From Marixanthomonas sp963974425 (GTDB taxonomy: Bacteria; Bacteroidota; Bacteroidia; Flavobacteriales; Flavobacteriaceae), in assembly GCF_963974425.1 (NCBI RefSeq), contig NZ_CAXBCK010000015.1, forward strand, positions 1 to 64,000: a DNA stretch of 64,000 nucleotides, given 5' to 3'. Of this stretch, positions 37,079 through 45,809 are shown piece after piece. A model generated the notes under the pieces. The model was not told the origin of the DNA. It was given only the letters and a program-made list of their open reading frames with translations, and ran no database searches. The translations under genes were made by a program, and so were the position numbers. Positions within the stretch are counted from its first letter, which is position 1. Each line of letters begins with the position of its first letter.

Positions 37079-38940
37079 TGGATTCTTGGAAACAAATTAA
37101 TCTTGGAAAATCTGCAACACTTAAAGCAAGAATAGGTTGGCAGGGTTTAACGACTGCTGAATATTTAAGTTCTGGAGATTACTATCTTGTTACTGGTACA
37201 GATTTTTTAAATGGATTTATTGATTGGGATAATTGTGTTCACGTTGAAAAAGAGCGTTACGACCAAGACAAATACATCCAATTACAAGTAGATGATATTC
37301 TTGTAACTAAAGACGGTACAATAGGAAAAGTTGCTATTGTGGACAAGATTGTAAAACCAACTACTTTAAACAGTGGTGTTTTTGTTATCAGACCTTTAGG
37401 AAAGAGTTTTTACCCAAAGTACCTTTACTATATTTTGAGGTCAGGACATTTTGCCGACTTCCTATCGAAACTTACAGCAGGTTCTACAATCAACCATTTA
37501 TATCAAAAAGATTTTGTTCATTACACCTTTCCTGCACCACCTACTTTAGAAGAGCAAAGATTAATTGCTAATACTTTAAGTGACACAGATATTTTAATCC
37601 AAAATCTAAAAACACTCATTGCAAAAAAGAAAGCCGTTATGCAAGGTGCAACACAAGAGTTGTTAACTGGCAGAAAACGGTTAAAAGGATTTACAGGTAA
37701 GTGGGAAACTAAAACAATTGGTGACATTGGCAAAGTTAAAATGTGTAAGAGGATATTTTCTTACCAAACAACAGATGAAGGTGACGTTCCCTTTTATAAA
37801 ATTGGAACTTTTGGAAAAGAAGCAAATTCATTTATTTCCAAACGTTTATTCAATGAATTCAAAAATAAATATTCCTATCCAAAAGTTGGTGACATACTAA
37901 TATCTGCTTCTGGAACTATTGGTAGAACTGTGGTATATGATGGAGAAACTGCTTATTATCAAGATTCAAATATAGTTTGGATTGCAAATGATGAGAGTTT
38001 AGTAACAAATAGCTTTCTCTATTATATATATAACTCAATGAAGTTCAACACAGAGGGAAGCACTATAAAAAGACTGTATAATAATTTATTGTTAAGTATT
38101 TCATTTTTTTGCCCAAGTCTTCAAGAACAAAAAGCCATAACCCAAATATTAAGTGATATGGATTCAGAGATTGAAGCTTTAGAAACTCAACTACAAAAAA
38201 CGCAAAACCTAAAGCAAGGGATGATGCAAGAGTTATTGACTGGTAAAATTAGGTTAGTTAAACCTGTTAATCAAGCAACAAAGAAAAGCACACCCATAAA
38301 ATTAAAAGCAAAGTCAGAAAGCGAGATACCATCAATTGCTGCCGAACCAGAGGCGGATTATAAAATTGAAAAACCGCACAATGAACATATTACCGATGCA
38401 GTATTAATTGGGACAATGGCAGATACATTTGGAAGTAATGAGTTCCCGTTAACCCGCTTTATGTACACTAAAGTTTCTTATTTATTGAAACGATTTAAGG
38501 AAGAAGAAGATAATGGGTATTTGAAAAAAGCTGCTGGCCCTTACAAACCCAAGACAAGATATGGAGGAGCTGAAAAAATTGCATTACAGAATAGATATGT
38601 AAAAAAACATATTTCTAACTATAAAGGAAAGAAATACGAAAATTTTGTTGCAGGCGACAATTGCACGCAAGCAATTGAATACTTCAAAAAATGGTACGGA
38701 GAAAATGCATTACAATGGATTCAACAGTTCAAATACACAAAACGAAATCAATTAGAGCTTTGGGCAACGGTTGATATGGCGATGCAAGATTTATTGAAGG
38801 ATAACAAAGTAGTGAATTTTCAAAGCGTAAAACAATTAATTAATGACGATAAAGAATGGAGACCAAAACTTAAGAGGCCAACCTTTTCAGATGAAAATAT
38901 AAAAAGTGCAATTATTAAAGTGAACCAGTTGTTTGGTTAA
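37069..38940 (+). CDS. hsdS: type I restriction-modification specificity subunit HsdS with C-terminal extension
   Basis: A 623-aa specificity subunit. Two target-recognition domains (residues about 1-195 and 205-400), each ending in the conserved helix (MQGATQELLTGRKRL; MMQELLTGKIRL), recognise the two half-sites. HsdS is normally near 400 aa; here residues about 440-623 add a separate domain (ITDAVLIGTMADTFG...YLLKRF...KTRYGG) of unknown function. A second in-frame ATG at 37078 overlaps the hsdM stop as TAATG and may be the true start. Confidence 0.9.
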   Translation: MEIMDSWKQINLGKSATLKARIGWQGLTTAEYLSSGDYYLVTGTDFLNGFIDWDNCVHVEKERYDQDKYIQLQVDDILVTKDGTIGKVAIVDKIVKPTTLNSGVFVIRPLGKSFYPKYLYYILRSGHFADFLSKLTAGSTINHLYQKDFVHYTFPAPPTLEEQRLIANTLSDTDILIQNLKTLIAKKKAVMQGATQELLTGRKRLKGFTGKWETKTIGDIGKVKMCKRIFSYQTTDEGDVPFYKIGTFGKEANSFISKRLFNEFKNKYSYPKVGDILISASGTIGRTVVYDGETAYYQDSNIVWIANDESLVTNSFLYYIYNSMKFNTEGSTIKRLYNNLLLSISFFCPSLQEQKAITQILSDMDSEIEALETQLQKTQNLKQGMMQELLTGKIRLVKPVNQATKKSTPIKLKAKSESEIPSIAAEPEADYKIEKPHNEHITDAVLIGTMADTFGSNEFPLTRFMYTKVSYLLKRFKEEEDNGYLKKAAGPYKPKTRYGGAEKIALQNRYVKKHISNYKGKKYENFVAGDNCTQAIEYFKKWYGENALQWIQQFKYTKRNQLELWATVDMAMQDLLKDNKVVNFQSVKQLINDDKEWRPKLKRPTFSDENIKSAIIKVNQLFG

Positions 38941-38956
38941 AAGAACGAATTAAAAT

Positions 38957-40732
38957 ATGAGACAAGAACACGCAAAGGATGTTTATAGATGCTACGACAA
39001 ATTTATTAGTGAGTTTCTTTTAGAAGGAAATAGTATTCTAACTACTGAACATCGGGATATTCTTAATAAAACCACCATAAACAAGTGTTTTAAAAACTTT
39101 GTTGAAAATTATAACGATGAACAAGGGAGCAATTTTGATTCAAAAATAACACAACAATTTAAAGATGCAGATTTAGAAACAAGATTGGTGTTTGCCCACG
39201 CTGAATGGCTTTGGGCTTTTGCAGTAGATGATATTGGCTACCATAAAAAAATTCACTACACTCGAAGAACAACCGAACTAAGTGAAGACAAGCTGGTAAA
39301 AGATATTTATCCAAGAGGATTTGGAAGTGCAGGACAATGGCACACAAATAATAAATATTATGAAATCACCTTTTGCTTGCTAATAATCCAATTTATCAAA
39401 GAAAAGGTAAATAGTAATGAAATTAGCGAATTACAAGAAGTTAAGGATTGGATTGAAAATATCTGTTTATATCACAAATACGGAAATGAAATTGAAGGGT
39501 ATGGTTTATCATCAGAATTTAAAGAAGCACTACCAAAAAGTAAACTGGCGCTAACCAACATTTTAACATACACCAGTAGTCCTGATAATTACGAACGCAT
39601 TGCCTCTGAAAATCATAAAAATCAAATCATTGTTTCTTTCAACGGTTTATTGAGTGATGAGGAGAAAAAGAACTTAAATGCAGATGAAAAAATCTTTGCA
39701 ATCAGGGAAAAGTTAGGAGAATATACAAAGATAGGTTTTGACTTTTATGAACGAGAATATTCTAAGATTTGGAATTATTCATTGACAGAAGAAGGCTTTT
39801 CTGAAGTTCAAGGTTTGCAATATAAAAAAGCTATAATTCTATATGGTCCACCAGGAACAAGTAAAACACATACTGCAAAGCATTTGGCCGAAGCCATAAT
39901 CTCACATAGCTTTTTAAAAGACAGACAGAATGTTGTAAAATACTTTAAGGATAAACCAGACTTTACAGCGAATCGCATACACCATTTACAGCTTCATCCA
40001 AATTACACGTATGAAGATTTTATTGCAGGCTATCAATTAAAAAATGGTAATACAGAGAAAACCAAGGGAACTTTGTTCAATATCTGTAAAGCAGCAGAAG
40101 AAGATTCAGCGGGGCTACCACACGTTTTAATCTTAGATGAAATAAATAGAATTGATTTATCAAGGCTATTTGGAGAGGTCTTTTCAGCACTCGAAAATAG
40201 AGACGAGCCTATTGAAGTAGGAGTTGGTGAGTTAATGCTCACGATACCCAATAATCTATACGTAATCGGGACAATGAATGAGATTGATTTTTCATTGGAG
40301 CGTATTGATTTTGCATTGAGAAGACGCTTTTTATGGTTCTTTTATGGATATAATAAGGATATACTTTGGCAAATAATACATAAGAAAAACGATGCTTTAG
40401 ATACACGATTAAAGATGGAAGATGAAATGGAGAGATATGTTCGTAATGTGACAAATCTCAACAAAAAAATTTCCACTATCCCAGAACTCGGCAAACAATA
40501 TCAAATAGGACAGACATTTTTTGGAGAAATCGTTGAGATTTATAAAAGCTATAAAGAAATAGGTGGTTACACCAGCTTACAAAATCAACTTTATCGAAAT
40601 GATGGAGGTCCAACAGGCATTTTATGGAATATTTCTATTCAACCTATGCTTGTATCATTTCTGGGTAATATGGATCTTGATTTACGAGATGAAATATTGA
40701 AAGAGCTTAAAAGTATATTCTTCAGTAAATAA
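38957..40732 (+). CDS. mcrB: McrB-like AAA+ GTPase/NTPase subunit
   Basis: A 591-aa protein. N-terminal region (1-285) without a recognised DNA-binding fold, then the McrB-type AAA+ domain: Walker A GPPGTSKT at 297-304, Walker B LILDEINR (Asp394) and the McrB signature GTMNEIDFS. McrB drives DNA translocation for the McrC nuclease. Its stop overlaps the mcrC start as TAATG. In classical McrBC the N-terminus senses methylcytosine; this one should be treated as of unknown specificity. Confidence 0.9.
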   Translation: MRQEHAKDVYRCYDKFISEFLLEGNSILTTEHRDILNKTTINKCFKNFVENYNDEQGSNFDSKITQQFKDADLETRLVFAHAEWLWAFAVDDIGYHKKIHYTRRTTELSEDKLVKDIYPRGFGSAGQWHTNNKYYEITFCLLIIQFIKEKVNSNEISELQEVKDWIENICLYHKYGNEIEGYGLSSEFKEALPKSKLALTNILTYTSSPDNYERIASENHKNQIIVSFNGLLSDEEKKNLNADEKIFAIREKLGEYTKIGFDFYEREYSKIWNYSLTEEGFSEVQGLQYKKAIILYGPPGTSKTHTAKHLAEAIISHSFLKDRQNVVKYFKDKPDFTANRIHHLQLHPNYTYEDFIAGYQLKNGNTEKTKGTLFNICKAAEEDSAGLPHVLILDEINRIDLSRLFGEVFSALENRDEPIEVGVGELMLTIPNNLYVIGTMNEIDFSLERIDFALRRRFLWFFYGYNKDILWQIIHKKNDALDTRLKMEDEMERYVRNVTNLNKKISTIPELGKQYQIGQTFFGEIVEIYKSYKEIGGYTSLQNQLYRNDGGPTGILWNISIQPMLVSFLGNMDLDLRDEILKELKSIFFSK

Positions 40733-42051
40733 TGTCAAAATCGCCAATTATTATAAAAGCTAAAGATTGCTTTCCTTTTGAAAATCAAGAAGGAAATGGC
40801 GAGGCAATCCAATACTTTATTTCTAATCAACAAAAGTTGAATTTATTTCACATTGGAGACCTTCATAAGGACGATGATTTAGAGATAGCATACTTCAATA
40901 CAAAAGATGCAAAATGGTACGCAGGAAGATTAGTTGGAGAGGCTCATTTTATTTTTAAGGACGTTGAATACAAAATAATAATTAAGCCAAGATTTGGAAA
41001 TTTGCAGCTTTTTAGGATGTTAGAAGAGGTTTTTAACATCAAGCTAACCAAATCTAAGAGTTCCATTAAAAAACAGGACGACTACCAATACTTAATAAAA
41101 CAACTGATTGCTTTTTTATGGTTAAACCTTTTGTCGAAAGCGAATAAACACGGTATTCCAAAACACAATGTTACAAAATATTACAAAGGCGCAATTGTAA
41201 GAGGTCGGTTAGATGTTAGAAAAAGTATTATTCCCCTTAAAGTCGAAGAAAAAATTGTGAGTAGATATACGGAGAAGGTAGTTGATTCTAATATTTCTAA
41301 AATTCTTCTTAAAGCCTACAAGATTTTAAAAGCAGATTACAAACTGTCCTCAATCAAAGTATCATTAGGCGCTAAAAACGCAATCGAACAATTATTGGCT
41401 TCCAGCACAAGAGAAACTTATTTGACTGAGTTAGATTTTAAAAAAGTAAAATACAATGATATTTATAAGTCATTTAAGCCTGTTGTAGACCTCTCTTGGG
41501 ATATAATCAAAAAGAAAAATTTCAGTAATGACGATGATAAATCTTCTGATAGTTTTAGTTTTTTTATTGATATGGCGGAAGTTTGGGAGATTTATTTAAG
41601 GACAATTTTAAAAAGACATTTTTCGAAGTCCGGTTGGAAACTGAAAAAAGATAAAATATGGACATACCAGAATAAGGATTTTAAAAGATTGCTCATTCCG
41701 GATATTGTTTTGGAAAGAGATAATAATTTGATGGTATGGGATGCTAAGTACAAGAGAATGGAGTTTGATTATTACGATTATGACAGAGCCGATTTCTTTC
41801 AAATACATACTTATATAAATTATTACCATCAAAGTAAAAATGTCATTGCCGGCGGACTTTTATATCCTTTATCAAAAGAGTTTAATACAGATAGGCAATT
41901 CAAAAATAAATCCGAAACACTTTTTAGTCAAAAAACAACGAAGACAAAGTATCTAATCGACGGGATTGATTATACAGATTTGAACGAAGAAAAAGTTAAG
42001 CGAGAAGAGTTAAATTTTTTAAGTCGATTAACGGAATTACAAACATATTAA
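40732..42051 (+). CDS. mcrC: McrC-like nuclease subunit
   Basis: A 439-aa protein. N-terminal McrC domain that docks on the McrB ring, then a PD-(D/E)xK nuclease: IPDIVLE (Asp324) and DAKYK (Asp337, Lys339) with a following conserved YQIHTYINYY-type helix (here FFQIHTYINYYH). The pair McrB-McrC lies between hsdS and hsdR, so it is transcribed with the type I system. Confidence 0.9.
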   Translation: MSKSPIIIKAKDCFPFENQEGNGEAIQYFISNQQKLNLFHIGDLHKDDDLEIAYFNTKDAKWYAGRLVGEAHFIFKDVEYKIIIKPRFGNLQLFRMLEEVFNIKLTKSKSSIKKQDDYQYLIKQLIAFLWLNLLSKANKHGIPKHNVTKYYKGAIVRGRLDVRKSIIPLKVEEKIVSRYTEKVVDSNISKILLKAYKILKADYKLSSIKVSLGAKNAIEQLLASSTRETYLTELDFKKVKYNDIYKSFKPVVDLSWDIIKKKNFSNDDDKSSDSFSFFIDMAEVWEIYLRTILKRHFSKSGWKLKKDKIWTYQNKDFKRLLIPDIVLERDNNLMVWDAKYKRMEFDYYDYDRADFFQIHTYINYYHQSKNVIAGGLLYPLSKEFNTDRQFKNKSETLFSQKTTKTKYLIDGIDYTDLNEEKVKREELNFLSRLTELQTY

Positions 42052-42053
42052 AT

Positions 42054-45000
42054 ATGAGAAACGTAGGTCAAATAGAGCGCATTACGCAAAAAAAAGTAGT
42101 TCAGTTTTTTGAATTGGGTTTGACCTATGATTATTTGGGCGACTGGAAAGACAGAACCGAAAACAGTAATATAGAACCTCAATACTTAACATCGTTCTTA
42201 AAAAAACAAGGCTATTCAGATACGCTTATTACCAAAGCCATTGAAAGATTGACCAAAGATGCAGATGATTTAGGCAAAAGCTTGTATGATGCCAACAAAG
42301 ATATTTACAGTTTGCTTCGTTATGGCGTTAAAGTACGACCTGACGTTGGCGAAAATAAAGAAACCGTTTGGCTTATAGATTGGAAAAAACCAACTAACAA
42401 TCATTTTGCCATTGCTGAAGAAGTTACTATTTCGGGAAACCATACCAAAAGACCAGATATTGTTATTTATGTAAATGGTATCGCTCTTGGCGTGATAGAA
42501 TTAAAGAGAAGTACTGTAGGGGTTACAGAAGGTATTAGGCAGAACTTATTGAACCAAGAAAAGGATGTAATTGGTTCATTCTATACAACAATTCAGTTTG
42601 TAATGGCTGGAAATGATACTGAGGGTTTGCGTTATGGAACTATCGAAACTTCAGAAAAATATTATCTGCAATGGAAAGAAAACAATTCGACGAGCTCAGT
42701 GCACGAAAAAAGTAAACTTATAAAACACATTTCCCAATTATGTAATAAAGAACGTTTTTTAGAAATCATTCACGATTTTATAGTATTTGATAAAGGTGTT
42801 AAAAAATTGTGCCGACACAATCAATATTTTGGAGTAAAAGCCGCTCAGGAGAAGGTTCAAAAAAGAGAAGGCGGAATCATTTGGCACACACAAGGTAGTG
42901 GAAAAAGCCTAACGATGGTTTGGCTTACCAAATGGTTACGCAAAAATGTAGATGATGCGCGAGTATTGATAATTACCGATAGAGAAGAATTAGATAGCCA
43001 GATTGAAAAAGTTTTTAAAGGAGTTCAAGAGGATATTTACAGGACAACAAGTGGCCGGGATTTAATTGATACGCTAAATCAAAAAAATGAATGGCTTATC
43101 TGTTCATTAGTCCACAAATTTGGAGGCAAGGACGAAGCCAACTTTGATGCGTTTGCTGATGAATTAACGAGCAGCTTACCTAAAAACTTTAAAGCAAAAG
43201 GAAATCTATTTGTATTTGTAGACGAGTGTCACAGGACACAATCTGGCACTTTGAATAAAGCTATGAGGCAAATACTTCCCAATGCTGTATTTGTTGGTTT
43301 TACAGGAACACCTTTACTTAAAAAAGACAAGCAAAAAAGTATAGAGATTTTTGGTTCATACATTCATACCTACAAATTTGATGAAGCGGTTATTGACAAA
43401 GTGGTTTTGGACTTGAGATACGAAGCTCGGGATGTGGAACAAAATATTACTTCACAAAGCAAAATAGACCAGTGGTTCGATGCTAAAACGAGAGGCTTAA
43501 CCGATATAGCTAAGCAAAAATTAAAGCGCCGTTGGGGAACAATGCAAAAGGTATTGAGTTCTCAGGACAGATTAAATAGAATTGTCGATGATATTTTAAT
43601 GGATTTTGAAATTAAAGATAGGCTGCAAAATGGGACAGGAAATGCTATGTTGGTTTCAGGAAGTATTTATCAAGCCTGTCGTTATTACGAAATATTTCAA
43701 CAGAAAGGGTTTAAGCGTTGTGCCATTATAACATCTTATAATCCCACACTTCAAAGCATAAAAGACGAAACAACTGGAGAGGAAGGCTATACTGAAAAAT
43801 TGATGCAGTATGAAACCTATAAAAGAATGCTTGATGGAAAAACTACCGAAGACTTTGAATTAGAGGCAAAAACAAAGTTTATCGAAGAACCTGCTCAAAT
43901 GAAGCTCTTAATTGTGGTTGATAAACTGCTAACGGGTTTTGATGCGCCATCTGCTACATACTTATACATTGATAAGCAGATGCGTGACCACGGTCTATTT
44001 CAAGCAATTTGTCGCGTAAACCGATTGGATGGAGAAAGCAAAGAATATGGCTACATCATTGACTACAAAGATTTATTTAAAAGTTTAGAAAACTCGATTA
44101 ATGATTATACAAAAGAGGCCTTTGGCGAATTTGAAAACGACGATGTACAAGGGCTTTTGGATAATCGACTTGACAAAGCAAAAGAACGATTAGAAAATGC
44201 AAGAGAAACTATCAAGGCATTATGCGAGCCAGTATTCCCTCAAAACACGTTAAACTTTCAACGCTTTTTTTGTGGTGTATCTGAGAATAAGGAAGATTTA
44301 AAAAATACAGAACCTTTAAGAGTTCATTTATATAAATATACTGTTAGTTTAATTCGTTCGTATGCAAATGTTGCTAATGAAATGAAAGAAGCTGGATATT
44401 CAATAAGTGAAATCGAAACAATAAAACAAGAGGTTAAATTCTATACGAATTTAAGAGATGAAATCGAAAAAGCAAGTGGCGACTACATCGACTTAAAACG
44501 ATTTGAGCCGGCAATGCGACACTTAATTGATAGTTACATCAGAGCAGATGAAAGTGAAAAAATTTCAGCTTTTGATGATTTATCCTTAGTTCAGTTAATT
44601 ATTGAACGTGGCGAGGGTGCTGTTGAATCATTGCCCGAGGGCATCAGAAAAGATAAAGAAGCAGTTGCAGAAACCATTGAAAATAATTTGCGTAAAGTAA
44701 TTATTGAAGAAGCACCAACTAATCCAAGATATTTTGAGAAGATGTCAGTTATTTTGGACGAATTGATATTGGAGCGCAAGCGTGAAGCATTTGATTACAA
44801 AAAGTATCTTCATAAAATAATTGAACTTACTAAAAGGGTTACTCATCCAAATAAAACTTCGGAATATCCAAATGTATTAGACACTAATGCAAAAAGAGCA
44901 TTGTATGATAATTTAGGAAAAGATGAGGCACTTGCAGTATTAATGGATGAAGCTGTAAAGTATAATAAGCAAGCAGACTTCAGGGGCAATAAATTAAAAG

Positions 45001-45095
45001 AGAAAAAGATTAAAATTGCTATTAAGCATATACTTCCAGATGGTTACAGCGTTGATGAGATTTTTGAAATTATAAAAAATCAAAATGAGTATTAA
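42054..45095 (+). CDS. hsdR: type I restriction endonuclease subunit HsdR
   Basis: A 1013-aa motor and nuclease subunit. N-terminal PD-(D/E)xK nuclease (Asp135; ELK with Glu149 and Lys151), SF2 helicase Walker A QGSGKS (from residue 280), DECH box (Asp390-His393), motif III FTGTP and motif VI QAICRVNRLDG. The C-terminus is a helical region for HsdM contact. It overlaps the M48 peptidase gene by 11 bp. Confidence 0.95.
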   Translation: MRNVGQIERITQKKVVQFFELGLTYDYLGDWKDRTENSNIEPQYLTSFLKKQGYSDTLITKAIERLTKDADDLGKSLYDANKDIYSLLRYGVKVRPDVGENKETVWLIDWKKPTNNHFAIAEEVTISGNHTKRPDIVIYVNGIALGVIELKRSTVGVTEGIRQNLLNQEKDVIGSFYTTIQFVMAGNDTEGLRYGTIETSEKYYLQWKENNSTSSVHEKSKLIKHISQLCNKERFLEIIHDFIVFDKGVKKLCRHNQYFGVKAAQEKVQKREGGIIWHTQGSGKSLTMVWLTKWLRKNVDDARVLIITDREELDSQIEKVFKGVQEDIYRTTSGRDLIDTLNQKNEWLICSLVHKFGGKDEANFDAFADELTSSLPKNFKAKGNLFVFVDECHRTQSGTLNKAMRQILPNAVFVGFTGTPLLKKDKQKSIEIFGSYIHTYKFDEAVIDKVVLDLRYEARDVEQNITSQSKIDQWFDAKTRGLTDIAKQKLKRRWGTMQKVLSSQDRLNRIVDDILMDFEIKDRLQNGTGNAMLVSGSIYQACRYYEIFQQKGFKRCAIITSYNPTLQSIKDETTGEEGYTEKLMQYETYKRMLDGKTTEDFELEAKTKFIEEPAQMKLLIVVDKLLTGFDAPSATYLYIDKQMRDHGLFQAICRVNRLDGESKEYGYIIDYKDLFKSLENSINDYTKEAFGEFENDDVQGLLDNRLDKAKERLENARETIKALCEPVFPQNTLNFQRFFCGVSENKEDLKNTEPLRVHLYKYTVSLIRSYANVANEMKEAGYSISEIETIKQEVKFYTNLRDEIEKASGDYIDLKRFEPAMRHLIDSYIRADESEKISAFDDLSLVQLIIERGEGAVESLPEGIRKDKEAVAETIENNLRKVIIEEAPTNPRYFEKMSVILDELILERKREAFDYKKYLHKIIELTKRVTHPNKTSEYPNVLDTNAKRALYDNLGKDEALAVLMDEAVKYNKQADFRGNKLKEKKIKIAIKHILPDGYSVDEIFEIIKNQNEY

Positions 45096-45798
45096 AGAAA
45101 AGCAAATACAAGTTTTGGATTTAACCATTGATGTGGTAAAAAAAGACATCAATAATATGCACTTGGCCGTTTATCCACCGACGGGAAGAATCCGTATTGC
45201 TACACCTAAAGACTTGAATGACGAAGCCATTAGACTATTTGCTATAAGCAAGATAAGGTGGATCAAAAAGCACCAAAAAAACTTCTACGAACAACTAAGA
45301 GAAACATCAAGAGAGTATATAGATGGAGAAAGTCACTACTTTGATGGTAAACGATATTTATTACGAGTAATAGAGCGATACGGAAAACACGAGCTGAAAA
45401 TAAAAAACAAAAGCTATTTAGAATTGTATGTCAGTCCTAAAGCTACTATTGAGGCAAAAGAAAAAGTATTTAATGAATGGTATAGAGACCATTTAAAAGA
45501 AATTGTTCCGAACATAATTAAAAACTGGGAAGAAAAGACCAATTTGAATTGTGAGAATTGGAACATTAAAAAAATGCGTACCAAATGGGGCTCTTGCAAT
45601 ATTGAAAAAAGAAAAATAATGTTGAATCTTGAGTTGGCAAAAAAACCGAGGCATTGTTTAGAGTATGTTATTGTTCACGAGTTAATGCATTTTTTAGAGC
45701 GTAATCATAACGATAATTTCAAAGGTCTTTTAGATAAATTTATGCCAAATTGGAAAACTTATAAAAGAGAATTGAATGATTTGCTTGTGGCTTATTAA
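45085..45798 (+). CDS. M48/YgjP-type zinc metallopeptidase
   Basis: A 237-aa protein of the YgjP/DUF45 group. Zinc motif HELMH at residues 198-202 with a following NHNDNFKGLL (third ligand region), preceded by KKMRTKWGSCN, a family signature. No signal peptide. Such genes are found beside type I restriction operons; the substrate is not known. Here it starts inside hsdR, so translation is coupled. Confidence 0.92.
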   Translation: MSIKEKQIQVLDLTIDVVKKDINNMHLAVYPPTGRIRIATPKDLNDEAIRLFAISKIRWIKKHQKNFYEQLRETSREYIDGESHYFDGKRYLLRVIERYGKHELKIKNKSYLELYVSPKATIEAKEKVFNEWYRDHLKEIVPNIIKNWEEKTNLNCENWNIKKMRTKWGSCNIEKRKIMLNLELAKKPRHCLEYVIVHELMHFLERNHNDNFKGLLDKFMPNWKTYKRELNDLLVAY

Positions 45799-45809
45799 CA
45801 CTTATAAAT

